NCBI GenBank assembly: GCA_002351955.1
Contig: DEHO01000041.1
Span: 94,560-118,937 of the forward strand
Direction: 5' to 3'
Source of the DNA: Flavobacteriales bacterium UBA2798
GTDB lineage: Bacteria; Bacteroidota; Bacteroidia; Flavobacteriales_D; UBA2798
Length of the DNA: 24,378 nt
A model generated the notes under the pieces. That model made no database searches. It saw only the letters and a program-made list of their open reading frames with translations, and was not told the origin of the DNA. Positions within the stretch are counted from its first letter, which is position 1, and each line of letters begins with the position of its first letter. The translations under genes were made by a program, and so were the position numbers. Shown here piece by piece: positions 5,822 through 14,694 of the stretch.

Positions 5822-6865
5822 CTATCTCAAGTTATATCGGTCTAAAAAATCATTTTCATTCAGGTTAAAAAATTCAGCCAATTGTTTTACGCTCAATTTT
5901 TGTCTTTGCCTGTATTTTGTAATGATGTCACGCAATAATTTCGGTTGTTCTCTTGGTATATCGAGTTCCACCGGCTCACGTTTGCGAATTTTCATTTGGT
6001 TAAACTGTTTTTCCAAATACCTTTTTTGATTTTCGGTTATCAGTTCCAAATCGTTTGCACGATACACCAATGAAATCATGGAGCATTTCCATTTCTTTTT
6101 CAGCATTGCGAGCGTATCTATTGTTAATCCGTTTTCCAGGTCTTTGGCAATATCTTTTTCCGGCATAAGAAATTCAGCGGCAAATAAATTTGCTTCGTGA
6201 CTAATATCTTTACCAAATGTATTTTCAATGTTTGAGTGCATTACTAAATGACCTAATTGATAAGCCAAAGTAAAACGCTCACGGTCGCCAAAAAGTCTGC
6301 TATTTGTAAAAATTAACGGTTGATTCTGCTCTATGAATACACTTTTTCCATCTACGCGATCTGTTCCGAAATCAAAGCAAACGTGTATGACGTTTTGCTC
6401 CTCCAATATGTTACTCAAATTAACAATTGCGCCTTTTGGTATCCTCCACATCTTGCGAAGTGTCCTGGCACATTCCTGCGGTGTTTTGTTTTTATCGGTA
6501 ACGAAATGTGGCAGGTTAGTATTGGCGTGACCGGAATGTTTTAATAATTTCTGTATTCCTAACCGATACAGATTAATATTTGCTTCAATCCGGCTGATGT
6601 CTTTTGCCGGAACTTTTTCGCGTCTGCGATAACTTAAATAGGAAGGAATCATTTCACCCTCCTGGTAGAAAAAGGAAGCCGGAAGACCAAGAACTTTTGA
6701 AATGGATTCTAAAAGATCATCATTGATTACCTGCGCGTGTGATTCTAATTTATTTACATACGAGCGCGAGATACCCAGTTTTTCTGCCAGTTCAACGATT
6801 ATCATTCCGTTTAATTCACGGGCTAATAAAAGCATCTGTGGGTTTATGTCTTTTTCCTTGGTCAT
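5822..6865 (-). CDS. XRE-family regulator with a degenerate ImmA/IrrE metallopeptidase domain (347 aa)
   Basis: The frame is open to a TTG at 6886, but the ATG at 6865 gives a normal start (MTKEKDINPQ). Residues 8-62 are a XRE helix-turn-helix (LAEKLGISRSYVNKLE). Residues 150-270 match the ImmA/IrrE domain, a zinc metallopeptidase that normally cleaves a phage or DNA-damage repressor. Here the core reads RFTLAYQLGHLVMH (198-210): the first His and the catalytic Glu of HExxH are replaced by Tyr202 and Gln203, although His206 and the downstream HEANLFAAEFLMP remain. Catalysis is therefore unlikely, and a sensor or pure repressor role is more plausible. Residues 310-345 (RQKLSVKQLAEFFNLNENDF) look like a second helix-turn-helix. 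It is divergent from the restriction-modification operon and followed by the 94-residue copy 2. Confidence 0.85.
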   Translation of the reverse strand: MTKEKDINPQMLLLARELNGMIIVELAEKLGISRSYVNKLESHAQVINDDLLESISKVLGLPASFFYQEGEMIPSYLSYRRREKVPAKDISRIEANINLYRLGIQKLLKHSGHANTNLPHFVTDKNKTPQECARTLRKMWRIPKGAIVNLSNILEEQNVIHVCFDFGTDRVDGKSVFIEQNQPLIFTNSRLFGDRERFTLAYQLGHLVMHSNIENTFGKDISHEANLFAAEFLMPEKDIAKDLENGLTIDTLAMLKKKWKCSMISLVYRANDLELITENQKRYLEKQFNQMKIRKREPVELDIPREQPKLLRDIITKYRQRQKLSVKQLAEFFNLNENDFLDRYNLR

Positions 6866-7133
6866 CGAATAATTATTAACATTCAATTGTTGATACGAAG
6901 ATATATGGTTTTCTAATTTCCACCAAATTTTCCACTAAATATTTTTTATATAATTGATAAACAATGATATAACTTTTAAAAATAATTAGTTGAGGTAATG
7001 CAATTTCTGCTCGAATTGATAAAATGAGTTGGTACGGGGTACTTCGGATAAAAGGCGGGTAATTCAGCTTTTAAGTCATTGCTTTTAAAAGCGTATTTTA
7101 GTATTTCATACCGGAACCGGATTATTATTTAAA
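6866..7133. promoter_or_regulatory. Divergent regulatory region with repeated TTTCCAC sites
   Basis: This 268-nt AT-rich gap separates the XRE/ImmA-like gene from the restriction-modification gene and holds no convincing gene. TTTCCAC occurs twice in direct orientation at 6917-6923 and 6929-6935, 12 bp apart, near the regulator's start. A perfect 12-bp palindrome GCTTTTAAAAGC lies at 7081-7092, preceded by a direct copy of GCTTTTAA at 7067-7074. These are candidate operator sites for the divergent regulator. No good TAnnTTTG promoter box could be fixed on either strand. Confidence 0.4.
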
Positions 7134-10100
7134 ATGAAGATAGAACGACAACTGCAAGGTACATTAAATACTGTTTTTACCGAACTGATAAAAGAACAGG
7201 GTTTGGAAAAACGTATTATGCCTTATGTAACACAGGAGGAAGGTCGAGCAGATATTACTTTAAAAAACAGTAACGGGAAGCCGATTTTTTTCATTGAACT
7301 AAAAGACCCGACTGCGAAAGACGGTAAAAGCGTATTCGATGGGAATGTATTAATGCGGGAAACTGAACGTGCGCAAAGACTTGACATTAAATATTTCGGT
7401 AACTGTAATTTTTTAGCTTGTGCATTTTTAGATAGAGATAAGATTTATGAAAAGGTTGCGGTAAACGAAGGCTTTTTTACGATTCAAGATATAAACCGAC
7501 TAAGCAGTAGCTATTCTCCTAATAAAGATATTGAAAATAAACTCCGGTCAATTGCAAGTTTTTATTTAGATCGTGCAATTGAAATCCTGGATCGCAAACC
7601 AATTACGTTTAGTAATCTTGATGAGTTATTTATATTCAAAATCAGAAAACTTATTGAAGTTTATGCGTTTCCAATCACTGATAAAGTATGGAAAAAATAT
7701 AAAAGCAATAAGCAATTTGAAAAGCTAATACAGAAATATACTCAAAGTCAGCTTTGGAATAAACCGCAGACATACGAAGAAATTGAAAATCTAACGCACA
7801 TCGCGTTACTAATGCTTATAAGCAAACTTATTTTTTATAAGACGTATGTAGATAATCAAACTTGGCATCGGTTAAGTCCGATGAAAGTTCCTGATGGAAT
7901 AAATACACCGGAAAAATTAGAAGAGGTAATATGGCAATACTTTGAAGAATTTAAAGAAATTACTGGAGACTTTGAATTACTCATTGGTGAAAGAGCTGAT
8001 ATTATTTTTCAAATACCATTTGTTAGTGAAGCGGTAATTGATTTAGTAAAAGATGTATTAGAAACTGGTGGGCATTATAATTTCAGTGATATACCATTCG
8101 ATATTATTGGTAGAATTTTTGAAGAATTAATTCGCGAGGATGAAAGACATAAGTTAGGGCAGTATTTTACACCTCCCCATGTAATAGATCTAATTAATTC
8201 ATTTGTCATTCACAAGGGGAATAGCAAAGTTTTTGACCCCTCTTGCGGTTCAGGAACTTTTTTAGTTCGTGCTTATGAGCGGAAAAAGAATTTATGCAAA
8301 GCTGAAGATAAAGGTTCGCCACACGAAATTTTATTAAATGAAATTTACGGCAATGATCTTTCCGGCTATCCGGCATATTTGTCGATGTTGAACCTTGCAA
8401 TTAGAAATACAAGAAGACCAAGCTATCCAAGAATTTCAAACAAAGATTTTTTTGCGATAGGTCAGAATACCAATGTTGTATTGCATAATCAAAAAGGAGA
8501 ATTAGAAAAAAAGCCGTTGCCAAAGTTTGATGCAATTATAGGGAATCCACCATATACTCGCCAAGAAGATATTGGTACAATGCATGGCACTCAGACAAAG
8601 GATCAGATACAAGGAATGATAAAAAGTGAGTGTGGATTTAATCCATCTGCACGAACTTCTATTTATGCCTACTTTTTTTATCATGCAAGTGTTTTCCTAA
8701 AAGATGAAGGATACTTAGGGTTTATTGTTCAGAATAGTTGGCTTGATACTGACTATGGTGCAGACTTGCAAAAATATCTATTGAGAAACTACGAAATAAT
8801 TGCCATTATGGATAGCGAAGTGGAGAGGTTTTTCCCTTCGGCTTCCGTTAACACAAGCATTGTTATTTTAAGAAGACAAAAAGATGAAGATGTTAGGGAT
8901 AGAAATACCGTTAAGTTTATTTATTTTACTCTTCCGGTTGCAGATGCAATAAAACAGTTTAAAAGCACAGATCGCCTTTATGAGGAAATTATTAATTCAA
9001 ATAAAAATATTGCGAATAAATACTTCAAAATTATTTGTGTTAAACAGAATTCACTTATTAATTATACGAAATGGGGACAATTTTTAAAAGCTCCACAGGT
9101 ATATTTTGATATTAAGAAAAAAGGAGAGGGCAAATTTACACCTTTAGGGGGTAAAAATGGAGTGGCGGAGGTAAAGTACGGAATCAAAACTGGTAACAAT
9201 GATTTTTTCATTCTCAAAGATGTAACTGAAAATCTGAAAGACAGTCAACTGCAAGCGATTGTTAATATTGATGAGGACATAAACTCCATAAAACAGGTAA
9301 AACAATTTAAATTGAGAATTGTTGAGAATGGATTTAATGAGTTATGGTTGATAGAGAGTCAATTTTTAAAACCAATTTTGACAAGTCCAAAAGATGTTAC
9401 TTCTTATGTCGTTAAATCTAACAGCGTTAAATATTGTCTTCTAGTTGTTGATGATGAAAAAAAGATTCTACGCAAAGATTACCCGTACGTTTTCAAGTAT
9501 ATAATTTATGCTGAAAGAAAAGATATTCATTTAGGGTCGACATTAGCAAGCAGAAAATTATGGTATGACGCAGGGGAAAAAAGACTACCGGATCTTTCAT
9601 TCAGTTATATGATAAATGATTTTGGAAAAACTTATTCTGGGAAAGTATTCACCAATGACAATTTCCAAAATATTTATGTGAAAAAGAATGCAAATTCAGT
9701 CTTTCTTTATTTAAACTCAACTATTTCATGGCTTCAACAACAACTAATCATAAGAACAAATTTTGGAGATGGTGTTGGCAAAATTCAAAGTTATGAATTA
9801 GCAGATTTAGAAATCATCCCTGTAAATCTTGATAACATTTCCGTTGACCTTGGAGAAACTAAAAACTACAAGGAGGAATTAGGTAGTTTGGAGAGTTTGA
9901 AGACAGTAAACCCTGAAAGGGTTAAATTGGATAGTGCAATTTTGGAAGCTATTGGATATAAGCAAAAGAAAGAGAGAGAAGAAGTTCTTTTAGAATTATA
10001 CAGATCAACTTACCAACTAATTGATGCCCGACTTAAAAAGGCACAAAGTATGAAAGGCGTAAAGGCGCAAAGAAATAAAGTCGAATTTAGTGTTTACGTG

Positions 10101-10307
10101 GATCAACTTAAAACTATGCTTGTGGAAGGCAAATATCTTGCAAAAAATACAATCACCTTTGCAAAGCAAATTGAGAAACTAGTTAAGGAGATTACAGCGG
10201 AGAAAAAATTGCAGAGTAAAATTCTTGATGCCTATTGGAAGGAAAAGTTTGGGGAGCTTTATAATAAGAAGTCTATTGAGCAGAAGAACCAAATTTCGAT
10301 GTTTTAA
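7134..10307 (+). CDS. Type IIG-like restriction-modification protein: nuclease plus N6-adenine methyltransferase (1057 aa)
   Basis: Single polypeptide with restriction and methylation functions. Residues 1-120 carry a PD-(D/E)xK-type nuclease signature: Asp40 in GRADITLK and Glu55-x-Lys57 in FFIELKDP. A helical connector follows (about 130-330). The methyltransferase part begins at LGQYFTPPHV (341-350). The AdoMet motif DPSCGSGTF is at 368-376 and the catalytic motif NPPY at 471-474, the N-P-P-Y form typical of N6-adenine methylation. Residues about 650-900 would be the target-recognition region (FGDGVGKIQSYELADLEIIP near its end), followed by a helical C-terminus. A PglX-like BREX enzyme is the alternative, but the nuclease residues favour Type IIG. 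Its TAA overlaps the ATG of the 830-residue gene (TAATG). The ATG start has an A-rich leader. Confidence 0.88.
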   Translation: MKIERQLQGTLNTVFTELIKEQGLEKRIMPYVTQEEGRADITLKNSNGKPIFFIELKDPTAKDGKSVFDGNVLMRETERAQRLDIKYFGNCNFLACAFLDRDKIYEKVAVNEGFFTIQDINRLSSSYSPNKDIENKLRSIASFYLDRAIEILDRKPITFSNLDELFIFKIRKLIEVYAFPITDKVWKKYKSNKQFEKLIQKYTQSQLWNKPQTYEEIENLTHIALLMLISKLIFYKTYVDNQTWHRLSPMKVPDGINTPEKLEEVIWQYFEEFKEITGDFELLIGERADIIFQIPFVSEAVIDLVKDVLETGGHYNFSDIPFDIIGRIFEELIREDERHKLGQYFTPPHVIDLINSFVIHKGNSKVFDPSCGSGTFLVRAYERKKNLCKAEDKGSPHEILLNEIYGNDLSGYPAYLSMLNLAIRNTRRPSYPRISNKDFFAIGQNTNVVLHNQKGELEKKPLPKFDAIIGNPPYTRQEDIGTMHGTQTKDQIQGMIKSECGFNPSARTSIYAYFFYHASVFLKDEGYLGFIVQNSWLDTDYGADLQKYLLRNYEIIAIMDSEVERFFPSASVNTSIVILRRQKDEDVRDRNTVKFIYFTLPVADAIKQFKSTDRLYEEIINSNKNIANKYFKIICVKQNSLINYTKWGQFLKAPQVYFDIKKKGEGKFTPLGGKNGVAEVKYGIKTGNNDFFILKDVTENLKDSQLQAIVNIDEDINSIKQVKQFKLRIVENGFNELWLIESQFLKPILTSPKDVTSYVVKSNSVKYCLLVVDDEKKILRKDYPYVFKYIIYAERKDIHLGSTLASRKLWYDAGEKRLPDLSFSYMINDFGKTYSGKVFTNDNFQNIYVKKNANSVFLYLNSTISWLQQQLIIRTNFGDGVGKIQSYELADLEIIPVNLDNISVDLGETKNYKEELGSLESLKTVNPERVKLDSAILEAIGYKQKKEREEVLLELYRSTYQLIDARLKKAQSMKGVKAQRNKVEFSVYVDQLKTMLVEGKYLAKNTITFAKQIEKLVKEITAEKKLQSKILDAYWKEKFGELYNKKSIEQKNQISMF

Positions 10308-12799
10308 TGCTGGGTCTTCGCGAGAAAATACGTGTTTTTAAGCACAAAAAATACGAACGAATAATTGGTCTTGAAAAGAGAAAAACGTTTTTCAATTCTA
10401 TTTATAGAAACGGGCTTAATGGATTTCTATTTAGCTTGTTTTTACTTCTTATCATTGTCTTTGTAGATTTTTTATGGAAGTTACTAATAACATCATTCCA
10501 TAATGCACCATCAGATTCAATTTGGTATTCAGCGTACAAATATTTGAATCCAACAACAATTATCTCCGCGAATTCAACAAACGATTATTTAACCAATTTG
10601 GTAAGTATCGGTGCAGGAGTTATAGGTGTCATTTTAGGGTTAATCTATACCGCATTTGTTACAATTGTATCAACTAAATACGCCAATATTAATAGTTCAA
10701 TAAATTCGATGATTATTAATCATCCGGTATTAAATAAATATTTCAATTTTTTAGCAACACTAACTGCCCTTTCAATTGCATTTCAGTTTATTCTTGCTTT
10801 TGGCTATGAGCCAACCATTATAAGTACGGTCATCTTTTCCGTACTTATCATTTTTGCAGTCACTTCATTCATAACATTCGCAAAGTTCACGCAGTATCTT
10901 TCCGACACAAAACTTCTTGTTGATGATCTAATCGGAAGTAATCACGAAATATTGAATAAATTATTACTCTACAAGGACTTAATTGAAACAAAAAATTCTG
11001 AAACGAACTTTTTAAGACGGGTTTATTATAATCTTAACCAAATAGAATTGATAATCAAAGAAAGTATTGCAGGTAACTCGAATACATCCTTTGAAGGTAT
11101 TTATCATGAATTAGATGACTTTCTATTATACTACTTGCAAATAAAACACACGATTTCCTCTAAAGAGAATTGGCATGTAAAAGTTCAGAAGTTCAAAAAA
11201 TGGGATTCAATGACAGGACACGAAGCAAGAATGTATCATGCTACCGGTGTAGAAATTCCGGAAAATGTTCCTGGTTATAATGAAATAGAAAAGCGAATTC
11301 TTGATCTTCAATTTATAATATTTAAGCATTACATTAAAGAGCCGGCTAAAGTAACACTACTTCAGGATAAATATAAATATTTTCAGGTAGCGGCTTACCA
11401 GTGTGAAATTGAAATCTTCGACTATTTTTTCAATAAGGTGGAGGATTTTATTCTTGCCAAAATTAAAGAAAATGATTCTGATTTTACATTCCGACAATAT
11501 TTGGTTTCAATGTATCCATTTTTCTACTCGCACCACATTGTTGGATTTAATAATTCAATAAAAATTCTAAATACTAATAATATAAATAAATTAGCAAAAT
11601 CTCTTCATGCTCTTGAAAGAACCGAGAAAACATTTCAATTTCCCTATTATTTAAAAAAATGGTCTGACGGATATTCGGACACTTTGAAGAACGAAATATT
11701 TATTGAAGGACGTATTTTAACTCCTATTAGCTTTACGGAGCATAGCATTGCACTTAACATCGGTTATTATTCGCAAATGTATGTGACGGATGTTATGAAG
11801 AAAGGAAGGGAAAGGTTAGTCGCCTTTATTAATAGATTGGATAATGCCGGATACGGACAAGAAGCATTATTTGTTGCAATTGAAACAAAAGAAATTATTG
11901 TTAAGTTAAATCTATTTTTAGAGAATGAGCAAACTTTGTTAAATCATATCGGAAATTTTCCCTTTTCAGAGGAAAAGGATTTTGTATTTAAGCATCAGGA
12001 AACTCTTCAAAAGGAATTGTTACAATTTCAAAGAGAATCCATTGATTTGGTATGGAAGTTAGGAATTACTGCATATAACCAAACTCAAGTCACTTCTGAT
12101 GTCCCTGACTTATTCGGAAAGTTTTACTACATTATTACGAATGATATTTTTGAAATTTTACTCAAACAACCAGTAGATATAAATTTAATTACAGCTAAAA
12201 TTGTTGATTATATTAGAATAAATTATCTTTTTTTCGCTGTTGTTTGGGAGCGTAACCGTGGTGCTAATGAATACGCCTTTTCTTCCAGTTTACTTCCAAT
12301 AGTAGTTGATCTTTTAGATATTCTTTCAACTGCGATTGTGGTTTCTAAAGCTCATAATAAGCCAGAAATTTTGGATTCCATTCTTGAGTACTATAATAAA
12401 ACAAAGCTTAATAATGAACAGGAAATTGAATTATGGCGACTTCCGATGTTAGTATTAAAAATGTCTGAGAGCGGAATTGGTTTGTTTTCTAACCGGTCAT
12501 ACGACAGTGAACATTTAAGAGAAACCTTACTTTCCGAATATCTTATTGAAAACGGAATTATTACTAAAAGTATCGAAAAGGCGGACTTCCGAAAATCATA
12601 CAGGGAAATCTATATTTCTTCTAATGATGATTTTTACATGAAAGTACTCGCCAGTTTTTTTGATAGGGATCGAATAGAGTTTATGAAAATTAGGGAGATT
12701 TTTATCGAATTCTATTTGCGTAGCAGAATTGCATTATTGCCGTTAAATATAGAAGAAACAAATTATGGACAAAGACTTACAAGAAATTTGGAAGATTAG
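10307..12799 (+). CDS. Four-TM membrane protein with large soluble domain (830 aa), translationally coupled to the R-M gene
   Basis: The start ATG shares one base with the stop of the restriction-modification gene. After a basic N-terminus, four hydrophobic segments are visible at about 39-62, 97-121, 146-166 and 170-192. The segment near 100 is glycine-rich (SIGAGVIGVILGLIYTAFV) and is followed by STKYANINSSINSMI. The remaining 640 residues are predicted cytoplasmic and helical, with no catalytic motif I recognise. The arrangement (hairpins of TM helices, then a long helical domain) resembles the DUF2254-type predicted membrane proteins, but I would not assign it. Overlap with the next gene is 35 nt. 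A role as membrane effector or sensor paired with the nuclease-methyltransferase is plausible from context only. Confidence 0.75.
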   Translation: MLGLREKIRVFKHKKYERIIGLEKRKTFFNSIYRNGLNGFLFSLFLLLIIVFVDFLWKLLITSFHNAPSDSIWYSAYKYLNPTTIISANSTNDYLTNLVSIGAGVIGVILGLIYTAFVTIVSTKYANINSSINSMIINHPVLNKYFNFLATLTALSIAFQFILAFGYEPTIISTVIFSVLIIFAVTSFITFAKFTQYLSDTKLLVDDLIGSNHEILNKLLLYKDLIETKNSETNFLRRVYYNLNQIELIIKESIAGNSNTSFEGIYHELDDFLLYYLQIKHTISSKENWHVKVQKFKKWDSMTGHEARMYHATGVEIPENVPGYNEIEKRILDLQFIIFKHYIKEPAKVTLLQDKYKYFQVAAYQCEIEIFDYFFNKVEDFILAKIKENDSDFTFRQYLVSMYPFFYSHHIVGFNNSIKILNTNNINKLAKSLHALERTEKTFQFPYYLKKWSDGYSDTLKNEIFIEGRILTPISFTEHSIALNIGYYSQMYVTDVMKKGRERLVAFINRLDNAGYGQEALFVAIETKEIIVKLNLFLENEQTLLNHIGNFPFSEEKDFVFKHQETLQKELLQFQRESIDLVWKLGITAYNQTQVTSDVPDLFGKFYYIITNDIFEILLKQPVDINLITAKIVDYIRINYLFFAVVWERNRGANEYAFSSSLLPIVVDLLDILSTAIVVSKAHNKPEILDSILEYYNKTKLNNEQEIELWRLPMLVLKMSESGIGLFSNRSYDSEHLRETLLSEYLIENGIITKSIEKADFRKSYREIYISSNDDFYMKVLASFFDRDRIEFMKIREIFIEFYLRSRIALLPLNIEETNYGQRLTRNLED

Positions 12800-13769
12800 A
12801 GAGTTTTTTCAAAAGCTTCCATTGATTGGTGGTAAATCTTCAGAGGAAGAAGGTAATGGCTATCATAACCAAATTTGTTTTTATGAGAGACATTTGATAA
12901 GAAACAATGATCCTGAAGAGCCAAAGAATTTATTATATAAAAGATATTTCGATAGTTTATATCAAGCATTGATCTATTCGAAATATAATTCTTCAAAAGG
13001 GCTATTCAATTTAAGCGATTGTTCGGATGAATATATAAAAACCTTTAATTTATATATTGGCTTAGAAAGAAGATCGTATAGCGCAAATGATCTTCCGTTA
13101 TTCTATTTAAAAATGGCGAGTGCTTTGGTTAATTATGGTAGAGGAGTCTTTGAATTTGTAAGTTGGCGCGAAAATGAAAGTGATATTTTTTATGGATTTG
13201 AGTTAAAGGAAATTATTGGGGATCTGAGCTTAAATAATCATATTGAACAAAAATTAAAGTATCAAGATCACGAAGGGGTAATTAATAAAGTTGAAATAAA
13301 AATTCCAAAAGAAAAATGTATTGTAGTGGAGTGGCCAAAGGAATTAGGTGGTTGGAGTTCATTCCACGAAATTGAAAAATTTGCTTTTAACATAAGGGAC
13401 ACTTACAACCAATCTTTCGATTTTTCAAATCCAAAAAAACGGATGGAGGATCAATTTAATTCCGAAGCACTTTTTTTTAAGACTGTTTCCAAGTGGGGAG
13501 CATTAACAGCCTTTGATAAGTCAAACGATTTTTACAAAATTTATTGTATTCTAAAATTCAAACAAACTGTTGGGTTTATTTTGAAAGAAATTCAAAATGG
13601 TTTTGTACAGGTTGTTAATTTATTGAATGTTGAATTGAATGAAAAAGCTAAAATTGAATTTAATTTTCCAAGTGACCGATTTAAAAAGAGCAAAGAAATT
13701 TGTGATTTATGGAGTAATGGCAAGATTGTCTTTGATGAAGTAAAAGAATATATTCACCCTTACGATTAA
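12765..13769 (+). CDS. Unknown 334-residue soluble protein overlapping the 830-residue gene
   Basis: The start ATG lies 35 nt inside the upstream gene in another frame, an arrangement typical of coupled partners. The product is soluble, acidic-to-neutral and mixed alpha/beta, with aromatic patches (HNQICFYERHLIRNN, WPKELGGWSSFHEIEKFAFN). The C-terminal third is helical (FYKIYCILKFKQTVGFILKE) and ends in SNGKIVFDEVKEYIHPYD. I find no known catalytic motif and no membrane segment. The gene is 10 nt upstream of the beta/HEPN-like gene. Because it is fixed between the four-TM protein and the HEPN-like protein, it may be an adaptor or sensor of the same system; that is inference. Confidence 0.7.
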   Translation: MDKDLQEIWKIREFFQKLPLIGGKSSEEEGNGYHNQICFYERHLIRNNDPEEPKNLLYKRYFDSLYQALIYSKYNSSKGLFNLSDCSDEYIKTFNLYIGLERRSYSANDLPLFYLKMASALVNYGRGVFEFVSWRENESDIFYGFELKEIIGDLSLNNHIEQKLKYQDHEGVINKVEIKIPKEKCIVVEWPKELGGWSSFHEIEKFAFNIRDTYNQSFDFSNPKKRMEDQFNSEALFFKTVSKWGALTAFDKSNDFYKIYCILKFKQTVGFILKEIQNGFVQVVNLLNVELNEKAKIEFNFPSDRFKKSKEICDLWSNGKIVFDEVKEYIHPYD

Positions 13770-13779
13770 AAAAAATATT

Positions 13780-14691
13780 ATGATAACATCCACGTTTAAC
13801 ATCAATTCTACTTCCCACAAAATTACTCTTAAATCAAATGAAATAACTGGTTTGGGAAGTTTAGAGTATGCTTACCTTAGAATTCCTTTGCTGTTTAACC
13901 TTAATCCGCTAAGTCGTAATTATGACAACTACTCCAGGTTTGAAATAACAACAATTAAAGGAATATTATATTCGGGAAACACAAAATTCGCATGTTCGGA
14001 AACGACAATTCTTCCCGGTATGAGAATTTATAATAACGCAGCTGAAGGACATCCAATTTTTGAATTTCCACTTACAACTTCGATTATTGATAAAATTGAA
14101 CGTTCAAGAATTTCAAACGCGCAGTTTGAGATCAAAATGATTATGAATTCAAATATGTATTCCTCTTTACAAACTCCCAAAGGGGAAATTAGTGTATTAA
14201 GTTCAACTGATGTTTCACATGCTAATATTTCATTTGAAATCGAACAATCCTTTTGGGTAAAAAATGTACTGCCAAAATTGGGATACAAAGCAGTTAAACT
14301 TATTGAATTACCAGGCAACAGCTTAGTAATCCCGGAAGCTTATGAAAAATCTTTACTGGCTATCGAACATGCTCACGAATATTTTATCAAAGGTGATTAT
14401 GATAAATCAGTCGCTCATTGCCGAACTGCAATTGAGGGAATTAAAAAGGCATTTGATAAAATGAAAAAGAAAATAGAGAGTGAAGGAGAGAAAAATTGGT
14501 TAAAGAGAATTACAGATTCTACTGAAGAATGGTTGGCAAAAGTAACTATACCAACACATCATTTGACAAGTACACCACATCATTCTTTTAAGAAGGATCA
14601 TTTTTCAAGACAAGATGCAGAGGCGATTTTATTAGTAACGACTGGTATTGTTTCATTTTCCGGGAATGTAGGCAATTCAGGTGTAGTGTAA
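13780..14691 (+). CDS. Beta-domain plus HEPN-like helical domain protein (303 aa)
   Basis: Residues 1-175 form a beta-rich module (EITTIKGILYSGNTKF, then ISFEIEQSFWVKNVLPKLGY). Residues 185-300 look like a HEPN-type helical bundle: YFIKGDYDKSVAHCRTAIEG at 201-220 is the typical 'helix with repeated-load' pattern, and the final helix includes SRQDAEAILLVTTGIVSF. The R-x4-6-H catalytic motif of RNase HEPN domains is not visible, so this may be a non-catalytic, substrate-binding or antitoxin-type HEPN. It begins 10 nt after the unknown 334-residue gene and is followed 3 nt later by the RES-like gene. The tight spacing suggests a functional pair with that gene. Confidence 0.65.
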   Translation: MITSTFNINSTSHKITLKSNEITGLGSLEYAYLRIPLLFNLNPLSRNYDNYSRFEITTIKGILYSGNTKFACSETTILPGMRIYNNAAEGHPIFEFPLTTSIIDKIERSRISNAQFEIKMIMNSNMYSSLQTPKGEISVLSSTDVSHANISFEIEQSFWVKNVLPKLGYKAVKLIELPGNSLVIPEAYEKSLLAIEHAHEYFIKGDYDKSVAHCRTAIEGIKKAFDKMKKKIESEGEKNWLKRITDSTEEWLAKVTIPTHHLTSTPHHSFKKDHFSRQDAEAILLVTTGIVSFSGNVGNSGVV

Positions 14692-14694
14692 TTT

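Noticed and set aside
7134..10307. Complete BREX or DISARM system around the methyltransferase
   Set aside because: No PglZ, BrxC-type ATPase, BrxL or DrmA/B/C-type protein is present among the neighbours, and the enzyme has its own nuclease residues.
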